The position numbers were made by a program, and so were the translations under genes. A DNA stretch of 64,000 bases from Gelatoporia subvermispora B (lineage: Eukaryota > Basidiomycota > Agaricomycetes > Polyporales > Gelatoporiaceae), in the NCBI GenBank assembly GCA_000320605.2, contig KB445798.1, forward strand, positions 769,037 through 833,036. The letters run 5' to 3'. Shown here piece after piece: positions 11,702 to 23,370 of this stretch; positions within the stretch are counted from its first letter, which is position 1; every line of letters starts with the position of its first letter. Below the pieces are notes generated by a model. It was not told where the DNA came from, ran no database searches, and worked only from the letters and a program-made list of their open reading frames with translations.

Positions 11702-14700
11702 ATGTCGCCCCGCAATCTACTCTCATGGCACCGCAACAAAGAGACATCTGATTCATCACGAGCGTCGTCTACCGAACCGGGCGACAGGGTCCATCGATTC
11801 AAGTTTCTACAGCGACATCGCACATCGCAGCCCAGTCTTGTGAGGGCGTCGTCTGAAGAAAGAGACAACAATACTCGTCGCTCCAGACCCCAATCGCGCG
11901 ATGAAGTAGAGGATTCCAATCCTTCGCGAGCATCGTCTATCGGACGAGAGAGCTGGATGATCTTGAAGGCAACCCTCGAGACCGTTCGTGATGGCTGTGA
12001 CATGTTTCCGCCACTGAAGACAGCCCTGCATGGAGTCGTGTCCATCATGGAGCTTGTAGATGTACGTAGTTCCTTCCCGTCTCTGGTCCTGGGATGTGGC
12101 CACTAATGGTGATTGATGCAGACTGTCAGAGATGCACAGGAAGCATTTGCAAAGCTGGCTACTAGAATCGAGGGGTTACAGACTATTTTCAATCAATATC
12201 AGTCCGGACGTGATATACCTCCCGTGATTGAGAGACGCCTGAAAACGTTATCGAGGTGAGCACTGGCATCTAATGCTCCGTGTATGAGATATAATTGTGC
12301 TTCTTAGAGAGCTTGGGCCAATCACGGAGAAGATCGGGAGCAAGATGAGACGCACGATTGTCCGGCGGACAATTTCGGCACCGAAAGACATAGAGGACGT
12401 TCAGGAGGCCTTCGAGAGACTTGCAGAGCTAATTGAGCGATTTCAGGTATGCTGGCAGTGTACTGCTAGGAAATCGAATACTGACTGATATGTGAGCCTA
12501 GCTAGAGTGCAACCTGAATGTCGAGCATAAAGTAGAGGATCTCACTACTGAGAGTACGTGCTGTCAGCTCACAATACGATTCTTGACTGATGATATCCTA
12601 GACCTCCTTGCCAAGCTCCATCACGTACATGGTGCAGGAATCGACTCACAGGCTGGCGACGCATGCATGGAAAACACGCGAGTGTACCTCCTCGACGACA
12701 TCGGTGACTGGACTCGTGATCCCGTTGTAGCTCGTATTTTCTGGCTTAGCGGCATGGCCGGCACTGGCAAATCTGCCATCGCCCGCTCCGTTTGTGACAG
12801 ATTGCGCGAGGACAAGTTATTTGGTGCAAGCTTCTTCTGTTCCAGAGGCACCCGCGATGACGTGACACGCATCATTCCCACTCTCGCGGAATCGCTTGCT
12901 CGTCAGAACGTAGCTTATAGACTGGCTCTACTGGATGTTCTACGGGACGAGCCGGACATTGGGCACTATGCGGTTCCAAAACAGGTCGACAAATTGCTCG
13001 AGAAACCCCTCCGAGATGCATTTGGCGAGCGGTCGCCCATGTTGACGCTGGTTGTGGATGCACTCGACGAATGTTCGGACAGCAAAGCCGTCATGTCTCT
13101 GCTCTCAGCGCTTGTACCGCGCTCGCGTTACATCCCGATCAAACTCTTCCTCACCTCTCGACCAGAGCAACACATCCAGTCCCAGTTCAACTCGGCGCAG
13201 AATGATGTCCAGAACACCCTACGATTGCATGACATCGAATGCAGCGTAGTCGAAGCCGACATTCGAACTTACTGCACCAGACGTCTACAAAGCATACGGG
13301 TTTCTCAAGAAATCCAGGAGCCTTCATATCCATTCCCGACAGGGTGGCCGTTAGAACGGGACATAGAGATGGTCACGAAGAAAGCGGGGAAATTATTCAT
13401 CTATGCTTTCACCGCCATGAGCTACGTAGAGGGGGGAAGCCCCGTGGAACGTCTTTCTGGTTTGACAGAGCTTGACGTCACTCCAGAGCGGCCTGTGACG
13501 AAGCCTTTGGACGACATGTACTCGTTGGTACTCACTCACGCGTTGAATCCAGACTTGCAGGCACCTCGCGAAATCCAAGCGACGAAACAACTCCTTGCCA
13601 ATATTCTTGTTTTGCGGGAAGCCTTGTCTGTGACAGCGCTCAGTGAGCTGATCGGCTTGCCCACTCATGTTATCAGAAGCATGCTTGGACGACTTCATGC
13701 TGTGATATATACGCCAGCGCAAGATGACAGTGGTGCTATAGCTACATTCCATGCCTCCTTTGAAGACTACCTCACATCTCCTGACCGCGCACCGGAGACC
13801 TTCAGGATCGATCTATCCGGCGGGCACGAGGCTCTTGCAACTGCGTGCATCCGCATCATGGTCTCGGACGCGCTGACGTTCAACATCTCAGGGTATCGTA
13901 CATCTTACCTGCCAAATTCGCGGCAGGACTTCGCACCGATCTCGAACTCGCTTCTATACTCGTGCCTTCACTGGGTCCACCATCTCATTCGTATTCCCAA
14001 TCCCTCATCACTGCTCCCATCCGTAGATTCAGTATTGCGAAGAAAGACTTTATTCTGGGTCGAGGTGCTCAGCGCGAGCGGAAATGCAAGGCTAGCGTTG
14101 GGTCTTTTACACCGAGTGCTGACCGCAGAGAATACGGTAAGCAAAATATCATTTCTGCGACGACTGCCAATTCATGTACCTGGACTCCTTAGCGTGATCG
14201 GCTCTCTCCCGACATAGCCGAATTTCTGCGAGATGCAAAAGACTTCATCACGCTAGGTCATGACGTGATCGAGCTCAGCGCACCGCATATCTACCTCTCA
14301 GTTCTTCCATCCCTAAGCCCATCTTCCACGATCGCGAAAACCTTCTGGCCGAAGTTTCGCAATGTCCCCACATATGATGTGACCGGCATACATAGGTCAC
14401 GGGGGCCGCTTCTGCAGATGTCAGGACATACTGGGGAAGTTTACTCCGTCGCATTTTCACCTGACGGAACCCGCGTGGTATCGGGATCATGGGATAGGGC
14501 AGTTCGGATTTGGGATGCGCGGACAGGCGATCTGCTTATGGACCCTCTTGAGGGACACCGTGACACGGTCGTCTCTGTGGCCTTCTCACCAGACGGGGCG
14601 GTGGTAGTCTCGGGGTCCCTGGATGAGACAATTAGACTCTGGAATGCAAAGACGGGAGAGCTGATGATGAATTCTCTCGAGGGCCACAGCGACGGAGTCC

Positions 14701-16724
14701 TTTGTGTTGCTTTCTCACCTGATGGAGCGCAAATTATCTCTGGGTCAAACGATCATACATTGCGGCTCTGGGATGCAAAGACCGGAAATCCTTTGCTGCA
14801 CGCCTTCGAGGGGCACACCGGTATCGTCAACACTGTCATGTTCTCGCCAGACGGAAGGCGAGTGGTCTCCTGTTCGGACGACAGTACAATCCGGATCTGG
14901 GATGTGACGACGGGAGAAGAAGTGATGAAGGCTCTCTCAGGACACACCGACATAGTCCAGTCTGTTGCGTTCTCCCCTGACGGGACCCGAGTCGTCTCGG
15001 GGTCAAATGACACGACAATAAGGCTCTGGGAGGCCCGAACGGGGGCCCCAATCATTGACCCCCTGGTGGGACACACCAACTCAGTTTTTTCGGTGGCATT
15101 CTCACCTGATGGGACCCGAATCGCCTCTGGTTCAGGTGACAAGACGGTTCGACTTTGGGATGCAGCGACAGGGCGCCCAGTGATGCAGCCACGGTTCGAG
15201 GGCCACGGTGATTACGTCTGGTCTGTCGGGTTCTCACCAGATGGGAGCACAGTTGTCTCCGGATCAACAGACAAGACAATCCGACTTTGGAGTGCAGATA
15301 TCATGGATACAAACCGATCCCCTCCCGTCGTACCGAGCGGCGCTGCTCTCCCTGATGGGAACTTGTCACAAGGATCCCAGATTCAAGTCTTGGTCGACAA
15401 CGAAGATTCGGCTTCTGGTACCAGCATAAAGCCGAGACAGACACCTTCGGAGAGGCCTCCAGGTCACCACAGCATAGTCCGGTGTGTCGCATTCACACCA
15501 GACGGAACGCAGATTGTGTCAGGATCGGAGGACAAGACGGTCTCGCTATGGAATGCACAGACAGCCGTTCCAGTTCTTGAACCTCTCCGGGGTCATAGGG
15601 GCCTCGTCAAATGCCTTGCTGTATCGCCAGATGGGAGCTACATCGCTTCCGGCTCAGCTGACAAGACGATCCGCCTTTGGAATGCACGGACCGGCCAACA
15701 AGTGGCGGACCCTCTCAGTGGACATGACAACTGGGTTCACTCTCTTGTGTTCTCACCGGATGGGACACGAGTCATTTCGGGCTCGTCTGACGGGACAATC
15801 CGAATTTGGGATACCAGGACAGGGAGGCCGGTGATGGAAGCTCTCGAGGGACATAGCAACACTGTCTGGTCAGTCGCGATCTCACCAGACGGGACTCAAA
15901 TCGTCTCTGGATCCGCAGACGCCACACTCCGGCTCTGGAATGCAACGACAGGAGATCGGCTGATGGAGCCTCTCAAGGGACACAGCAGGGAGGTCTTCTC
16001 CGTCGCATTCTCCCCGGACGGAGCCCGGATCGTCTCTGGCTCGGCGGACAACACAATACGGCTCTGGAACGCCCAGACGGGTGACGCGGCGATGGAGCCT
16101 CTCAGGGGACACACCATTTCGGTCAGGTCTGTCAGCTTCTCACCAGATGGGGAAGTGATTGCCTCTGGCTCAATCGACGCCACTGTTCGGCTCTGGAATG
16201 CGACGACCGGGGTCCCAGTGATGAAGCCGCTCGAGGGACACACCGATGCAGTCTGCTCAGTCGCGTTCTCGCCCGATGGGACTCGCCTTGTCTCTGGATC
16301 AGACGATAACACGATTCGTGTGTGGGATGCGACGCCGGGAGACTCGTGGTTGGTATCGCAAAACGGACATGGCAGCACGATCTGGAGCACAATTGCGACT
16401 TCCATGAGACTACCGCCCGCACCACGATCGGCGCATTCACTCAACTCCGATGGCACTGAACCAGCTCAGTCCTCTTCGACGTCGCAAATCGTATCTGAAG
16501 AACTGCTCGATCCATCGCAATTTCGCCTCGAGTCTGGATGGATCAAGGGCCCACGAGACGAGCTCATCATGTGGATCCCGAAGGATTACTGGCGTGGCGT
16601 TCTGATGCCGCGCACAAAGGTGCTCATCGGAAGATATCGAGCAATGCTGGATGTTAGTAGGTTTGCACACGGCGACAGGTGGACAGAATGCTATACTCCG
16701 AGTATGACTTCGAGTAATCCTTGA
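11702..16724 (+). CDS. NACHT-WD40 STAND protein (NLR-like)
   Basis: Six exons by splice signals and frame: 11702-12061, 12122-12255, 12308-12446, 12502-12553, 12602-14136 and 14193-16724. They give 1583 residues with no internal stop. The serine-rich N-terminus leads into amphipathic helices (about residues 85-230) that I cannot assign to a named effector domain. The NACHT ATPase follows, with P-loop GMAGTGKS (279-286) and Walker B LTLVVDALDEC (about 376-386). The C-terminal half carries 14 WD40 repeats (about 816-1460) and ends in a conserved-looking tail (GWIKGPRDELIMWIPKDYWR). Fungal relatives such as het-e and het-d act in heterokaryon incompatibility or non-self recognition: the repeats sense a ligand and NACHT oligomerises to fire the N-terminal domain. 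A role here is inference. It looks intact. Confidence 0.95.
14418..16350 (+). repeat. Fourteen-unit WD40-coding tandem repeat (129-base period), 7+7
   Basis: The units are 43 codons long and built on the pattern GHxxxVxSVAFSPDGTxxVSGS then DxTIRLWDAxTG. Seven run without a break from about 14418 to 15330. A 45-50 residue non-repeat linker rich in Ser/Pro/Gln follows (about 15300-15460), then seven more to about 16350. This fits two seven-bladed propellers. Sequence is very similar between units, as in other fungal NLR arrays where unequal exchange reshuffles repeats. Confidence 0.92.
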
Positions 16725-17839
16725 TCGCACTGCTTCGAGCTGTACCTCACTCTCTATTACCTCCGTTCTATTTCACAATCTGCGCAGGTTCTGTTACATC
16801 ACATCAGTAGTACATAAGAGCGACTGATCTAAATGTTTCTCTTGGACTGCCATGTCTGTCTCGGTCTGATGGGAGCCGAATGCTCAGCAAGATAGCCAGA
16901 CATAGCATGTCGTAGTATCTACAGCGCAGCAATGGACGTAGGTACGGTATGCACAGCACCAGCAATGGGAGATTCGCTGAAGGACGACCAGAATTAACCA
17001 CAATGATGAGAACGACCTCGTATTACTCACTTTTCTAATCCGACATATATGTCCGTGTGCACCGGTGGAAACATCGGATGCGAGGAAATGAGATCTACGA
17101 AATGCTAGCTTCACTCAAGCACAAATCCCCATGGGGACAACTGAATGCACATGATGAATTCACATCAGATATGCGAAGAAGAACAAAAGACGGCACGTAC
17201 GGAAGATGATGCAGCGACCCGTCCATCAGGTCTCAGTGAAGGGTATGGTTCGGCGCTATGCGCATAGACCTTGTCAAATGTTTGTGCGGAATGACACAGA
17301 ACCAACAATACGTTGGCTGAATGCACTAATATAGGACCCGCCAAGTCCTAGATGTGCTCGTACCGTCAATCCATATGCATTGATGATTGCGTGATCGCGA
17401 TTGTGAATCTACAACTCCGAAGGTCAACCCTCTCAGGGTCGCGATGAAATATAGCTCAACGAGTTGGCGCACTGTGGGGGATTGCTGCTCTGCGACGGTG
17501 CCAAGAACAGTTTGCAGTGAGAGACATGAACCGCATTGCGAGTGTGAATATACTAGTGACCTTCACAGACCAGAGTGATGAGCGCAGTCAAACCCTATGT
17601 ATGTTGTTTCAGACCCCATGAGTAGCGATACAATTGTCGGTGTCTCTAGTGTGTGGTACGCACTGCAGCGCACAGTCCAGCACGATAGTGAGTGGACTCA
17701 GTGGAGTGAGCTTGGGCGGCCGGAACCGACCTCGCCGAGAGATGCATTATCGGCTCTGAAGCTTGCAAGCCGCCGACCATGAGTTGACATCTGACAGGAT
17801 AGCCTCGGACACCAGGAAGAAAGCGGGGAGACAGACAAG
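16725..17839. other. No recognisable gene
   Basis: Downstream flank of the NACHT gene, with only short frames. I see nothing else. Confidence 0.5.
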
Positions 17840-18190
17840 GACTTTGGCATTCTAGAACGGCAGTAGGTTAGCAGTACTAGGCTATAGGGCGAGCCAGCAA
17901 GGCGAGAGCGCTCGCAAGACACGACCGCCAGACAGGCGCGTGAACGATCTCTCTCCCTTCTCGGTGTCCATCTCCGCGGCCTCTTCATCGACCATGATCG
18001 AGAATCTGCTCCCATGACATCACCTCGTCTTCCGCTCTCTTAGACTGCAAGGACGCCCTCGTGATGCTGCCCATGCGATCAACCCGATAGAAGCACAGCT
18101 ACTAGATGCGGAGATACAATGAAGCCGCCAGGTCGTCTTCAAGGCCAGGAGGACGTAGAGGGTGGATTGAACTGGGTCGGTTATCCTATA
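17840..18190 (+). repeat. Member of the TATGACATCA dispersed repeat family
   Basis: Words in order: CGGCAGTAGGTTAGCAGTA, GAGAGCGCTCGCAAGACACG, GTGAACGATCTCTCTCCC, CATCGACCATGATC, CCCATGACATCACCTCG, and further on GAAGCCGCCAGGTCGTC. The copy at 28340-28670 has the same order (GAGCAGTAGCATGTTAGCAG, GAGAGCGCTCGG, GCGAACGATCTCTCCCGAGC, ACCACGACC, CTATGACATCATAATC, GAAGTCGCCAGCACGTCGTC). No frame runs through it. Confidence 0.6.
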
Positions 18191-18690
18191 GGTCCTTGAT
18201 GCTGTGGTCTGTAACCCTCTTTGTTTACTACTAAGAGCATTCCGAAGTAGCACCATCATAGGCCAAGTTCTTCACACCTCAGCGCAACCAACCTCCTTAA
18301 TGATGCAAATTGGGATGAATGATACGGCCTGCGTCTGACCCGGCTTGCAAGCACCTACAGGCGGGCTTCCCAGAGGCATTCACCCCCTCGCTGACCATGG
18401 GAGCCTGAAATCCATACACTACAACGGCCTTCAGATATTGCAGTGCTGCATACATCAAGTTGACGGGATTGCTTGAACCATGACCGCAGATCGCAGACGT
18501 TGCAGCATCACACTTTAAAATGACCTCGATACCGATTTCACCCCGCTCGCCTGAAGCGAGAACTCCCTTGCCCTTCTGCTACGTCAATCAGCGAGACCAG
18601 ACTCGGAATGCGCGAGGCTATCGGCCCAACAGAGTGTACGTTGGTCAATCGTCTCTACGCACAAACTGTCCGTAATCAAAGGACTCAGGA
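18191..18690. other. No recognisable gene
   Basis: Short frames only. I see no motif or repeat. Confidence 0.45.
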
Positions 18691-18699
18691 TGCCCATTT

Positions 18700-19510
18700 A
18701 TAGTCTGCGACAACAGTAGCGCCATCAGCTGGAGGCAGCTATGGAGATCGAGGAGCCTCTTGCAAAGCTCGATCAGCTCATGTGATTCACAGCGCAGAGC
18801 ACGGACGAGAAGGAGGAACTGGAGGATGAGGTGGGGGCGCCGAGGATCGAGCTGGCAGACGTGCAGCATAGGAGAGATGTCGAGTTAACCGACAGCAGTG
18901 TGGACGAGGTGTAGGTACCGAGAACCAAGGTGGTGGACGTGCAGCGTAGAAGGATGCCGAGTCAACCGAACATAATCAGAGCCGGGCGCAAATACCAGAG
19001 GAGCGATGGGACAGGGAGGTGGTGGCGGACGACCTCAATATGGCGAGAGACAAGCTTGTAGTGTCGCAGTTAAGCTGCAACAAAGGAAGACGAGATCAAA
19101 TTGAAGAGCCACAAGATCAGCGTACTGACTGCAGAACATGAACACATCGTCAACGAGGCGGAAGATTAGTGGTGAGGGTGGTAGCGGAGGCCGGAATGAG
19201 GATCACTTCGAGCTCGGTGTGCGTCTTCTCATCACCCCCACTCTCATTATCAACAAGTCTCGGCTCTCCTTCAGATCCACAAGCAGCACGAGACTGAGCC
19301 GAAGGAGCTGCGAATATACACGCCGAGCTCGAAGAAAATACGAACGAGCCGCACGAATAATGCGCCTGCCCTAATCAATTCGAGAGAGAACTTTGATGAG
19401 GTTGTTCCACTGATATGCAAAACCTTCCGTCTGGACTTCGAGCCGTTGTTCCCGCTTCATCGGACATTTACTCCGAGCATGCATCTGCGAGCTCAAATGC
19501 TATGCCGACT
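18700..19510 (+). pseudogene. Possible relic of a coiled-coil protein gene
   Basis: Plus-strand pieces, split by stops, are rich in Glu, Asp, Gln, Leu and Arg: MEIEEPLAKLDQLM, DEKEELEDEVGAPRIELADV, KSHKISVLTAEHEHIVNEAE and, at about 19395-19490, NFDEVVPLICKTFRLDFEPL. The first pieces look like heptad-type coiled coil. A 35-40 base unit (GACGTGCAGC.TAG...GA...CGAGT.AACC) occurs at 18853-18890 and again at 18932-18967. I do not recognise the family. The stops imply decay, and chance remains possible. Confidence 0.25.
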
Positions 19511-21782
19511 AATGACACTTCAGACTTAGACGTCAGTGCACAACGCGGTACACGTAGTAGCATGCCAGAAAGTCCCGGGTAATCCACCCCACGGATCAGC
19601 ATCGCGCCGGCGGGAAACTAGACCGTCGTATATCTCCCAGTCGATGCCCTTCCATAGACCAACCGCCGTTATCAGGGATGCAGCTACCGGTCATTGGTTA
19701 CCTGCCTTCTCTTTGTTGGTCGCAAGAGCGTCTTGTAATCTCACACGCACCTCATTTACGTCTAAAGTCCGGGCACAGAGAGGGTCTCACACATCAACGC
19801 GCAGTAGTGTCGGAGCCCAAGACCGACGGCATTGGTCACATGTAGCTCCGTGAGAAGGACGAGCCAGAGTCTTGGATCACAAACGCGAAGATACAGGGCA
19901 GATAGCAGCGTTTTCAAGGCTAAGATACATATAGTTTAGAGAAGCCACCGACTTTTGACAAATTTGACGGTGCCGAAACAGTTGACCAGAGCATGCATCC
20001 GTGATGAGGCGCATAGGTACGTCTTCATTCTGCAGCACAGTGACCGGCGTACTCTAATTAGCAATATACAGGTCATGATGGCGAAGAGTGCGAGTCGAGG
20101 AATGACGACAAACATCCAGGGGCCGTCATCTGGTAGGTGGACATCGCGTAGCTTTCACATTCTAAGTAATGCATGCCCTGGAAAATAAACGCACCGTTCG
20201 GTTTGACAATCCTCTCGCCCGGGTGAAGAACGCAGGACACAACGATACAAAGGTCCGTGCGGCTTCCGCTCATCGCCCCAGATCGTGGTGTCTCGTACAC
20301 CATGTACGAGTCACACGACTTTAGGCGTTCCCCTAAGCTCAGGTGGTAGTCGGGGTTTGCGTTGGCCAAATGACCCGTTCCACAGCGTAGACGAGAAGCT
20401 CGGCGATGATGGCAAGACGAAGCAAGAGCTACATCCAGTGAGCGAGAAGAGGCGGGAGGACAGAGCTCCAGGAAAGGCAGGGCGAAGAGGACCCGTGGGG
20501 TCCATTCCTATACCGAGGTATTCGCCTAGGACATGTATACCTAGATATATCTGCACCCGCAATATAGATTGGTCGCCATCAGACAGAAACAATGAGCAGT
20601 GGGAACTCCGAGAGACTGATGACTGGCGGCTGGTGAGCACTCGAGCAGCGAGAGAGGACCAGAAGTTGTCCTAGTGTTCTTTCAGATGATGACAATACTT
20701 GTGTACAGCCCCCGGGAGATAGTAGGAGAGACGGTCATAGAGTACCCCATCGCTGTTTCGTTGTCCAGGGCAGAAAATGCGCGACTGAACCCGGGAGCGC
20801 CCGACCGGCTTCTCCCGATGGTTGCGCACGATTGGATCTTGCATAGCCGCCTTGGGCACCACTTGCGCGACCGTCCAGCACCACATATGGGCTCTCTCCC
20901 TTCCTCCTCCCTCTTCACACCATCCAGTAGACGAGCTCGCAGGAATGAGCGACCTTAGGCCCGCCTCGCACCCCACAGGCCGACGTGATCATCCGGAGCG
21001 TCGTGTTGCTGTTCATCGTAATCGCAAGTGTACAGCTGCGCTCTGTCGCGTGCGCCCCACTGCATGATGCGCTCGAGCTCGTGCACTCGAACGACACTGT
21101 GTCAGGCCTTCACCATCGGCGTGCGCAACGGCGGGCTGTGCATCGGCTCCGCGCATAACTACTTCGTATCCGGGGACTTTCGGTGCTAACAGTTAATGTA
21201 CGGCGTAAGTACTCTACAACATTGTATAGCTGGTTATTGACTCGACGACCTGGTACCTCTAGATTGGCCGCTTATGGGAGATCATACACCTGGTGGCCTT
21301 CGACCCGTAGCGGGCGCCATGCCGAAGATTCTTCGCGGTAAGTGGATAGCACTTCATCATGCCCTAATGCAAACGCCGGCTTCCACGTTCTAGTGCTTGG
21401 AGAGCGCCGAGGCTGCGCCATCGCGCTGATGACACAAGGTAGGCAATCGAGAACGTTTACCCATAGGTCCAGGAGAATCTCATGGGTACCGACATGAAGC
21501 TTGTGCTAGCTAACACGCTGTAATTACGATTTGTAACGTATCGATGCCATGTCCGTATTCACCGCGAAGCTCGTCGCACCAAATATATTTTCTGGAGCAT
21601 CAAATTATCTTCTCATGTGTTCGGGGTCCACGAAGACGACGAGGCTATTCACTAGATGGTCTACCAACATCCAACATAACAAAGAGGTCAGCTCGCGAGT
21701 GCATGCAGTGTCGCCGAGATATCTTTCGTGACCGCATGACTGAGTCCCCGCGGTGCATAATATCGATAGCGACAACTACGCT
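19511..21782. other. No recognisable gene; a few coding-like scraps
   Basis: The strongest scraps are on the plus strand: about 20978-21105 reads ADVIIRSVVLLFIVIASVQL and then HDALELVHSNDTV (one hydrophobic segment). About 21108-21190 reads AFTIGVRNGGLCIGSAHNYF before a stop. On the minus strand a 98-codon frame occupies 20073-20369. None matches a family I can name. Confidence 0.4.
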
Positions 21783-23370
21783 GTGGGTCGATGGTCCGGA
21801 GCGTCGCGCATAGATCATTTGGGCAGCAGCGACGCGGAGCACCTCTTGGTGCGGTAGGCTGTGCGCGGTCTTCTGCAGATAGAGAACACAGGAAAGCGTT
21901 GCGGCGAGTCGCGCTGTTCAACCAGAGATAATTGACAGGATAAGAGGTTGCACGCGACGCTGGTGCGTCGTTGAGCACGTCGGCGCGGTGTCGTAGTCGT
22001 TGGTAGCGGAAGGTGAACGGGAGGACGGCGTACGCGGGCGCTGTGCGCGGAGCATTGAGTCAGCGCGCACAGATCGCTCACGACAACGCGTCTGCTCGAC
22101 GCATGTACGCGTAGAGTGTCGGCGGTATGGGCGGGCGCGTTGAGCGTGGACGGCGGCGAGAACAGAGTCGGGGACGGCGCAGAGAGCATGGGAGAGCCGC
22201 TAATGGTACGAAAGAGGTGTACAGGAGGGAGCAGGCTCGGAGACGGGCCAGGGAGGACTAGAGACGGCCAAACGGGGGTGTCGACGAACCCGCACGGAGG
22301 GGCCGCAGGGATGGAATCGAGCGAGCAAGGGAGTTGAGCCGAGGCGAGCGATGGCGGAGCGAGCGGGCGACGCGAGGCTGAGAGAAAAAGGAGGGCGCAT
22401 GGGCGAACAGAGGACGCGCAGAGAAACGAACGAGCGACCAAGAGAGCGAGAGGCTCAATCGCAGAGACGCGATTAAGCACAGACGCAGAAGGCCCGCCTT
22501 GCAAGCGCTGACAGACGTGTCACGTGGATGGCCAGGAGCGCTTGAGACAGGCAGAGAGCTCGGAGGAGGAGGACACTAGGTTCGATGCTTTCGCTGAGAT
22601 CGGTCAGTGCAATCCCCGGGATTGTCTTTCTACTTGCGGCTCACGATCGTGTCTCTCCGCTGATGTCAAGACCGAAGAGGAAAACCGCTTACGACCAATA
22701 CTGATATCGGAGAGATGTCCGTCTGCTATGACCCTGCTCTCGAGCGACGAAGTTCCCGCCACACATGCAGTCGAGGTGGCAGGTCAGTGAGACGGTCGTC
22801 CAGGATCCGCATGAAACGGGTGCGTGTATAGTCTTCACAGGACGAACCTGGCACCTTGGCAGCATACTAGCGAGCCCGTCGTCTCGCGCTTCACATGCGA
22901 GATTTGAACCCAGCACCGCGATGGTACCGTCAGTCCCGACCTCTTCCTTGTCGCATTTCTACCGAACACCTTAAGGCACACACTCGCTGGATTCGTCTGT
23001 TCTACGCGCTTGCCGTCGCCTTCACTCACGCACGAGATTATGTCGACCCACATCCCTGGTGGCGCCTCCGTCTGCCAACACTCGTCTGTGTGATGTCGGC
23101 GCACCGCAGGAGAGGCTTCTCGCTGAGCTGGCTGAGGGAGTACGTCGTGCGGCCGCAGCTGGCGGCGCATGAAACGCGGGCTGCGAGCGGGTCCTCCTCA
23201 TCGCGCACGAGGAGCTGCCGCGGCTGTACGAGAACGCCGGGCTGAGTCTCGTCGTGCATGGCTCGCAGCCGTGGTTCGAATTGCGGAGGACTTTGGCGTC
23301 GTAGTCGCCTCCCACGCCGCCCCCTACTAGAAACCCGGCCGACCTGCGGGCAGCCCTGCAACGGGCGATA
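21783..23370 (+). repeat. Segmental duplication, copy B (partner at 7156-8765)
   Basis: This is the colinear partner of 7156-8765, in the same orientation and about 14.6 kb away. Its left part is purine-rich and non-coding; its right part holds the better preserved of the two GNAT relics. Past 23368 it runs into different sequence, whereas copy A continues into the Mss4-like segment. Confidence 0.8.
22985..23310 (+). pseudogene. GNAT acetyltransferase relic, copy B
   Basis: Frame-shifted pieces in order: LAGFVCSTRLPSPSLTHEIM, STHIPGGASVCQHSSVC, SAHRRRGFSLSWLREYVV, ERVLLIAHEELPRLYENAG and LVVHGSQPWFELRRTL. They follow the order of an AANAT-like GNAT domain: strand, acetyl-CoA-binding HRRRG helix, then the C-terminal HEEL...YE.AG and HG.PWFE segment. 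At least two frame changes and missing sequence between HRRRG and ERVLL mark it as dead. Together with copy A the ancestral reading can be followed more fully than from either alone. Confidence 0.55.

Noticed and set aside
14418..16350. Regular repeats as a CRISPR-like or satellite array
   Set aside because: The repeats are coding, 129 bases long, with no spacers. They translate into canonical WD40 units.
14753..16456. Minus-strand frames opposite the WD40 repeats
   Set aside because: These are periodic shadow frames caused by the 129-base repeat.
22880..22925. GATTTGAACCC-like T-arm of a tRNA on the minus strand
   Set aside because: The flanks cannot pair into a T stem, no box A or anticodon arm follows, and the paired copy near 8280 has lost the word.
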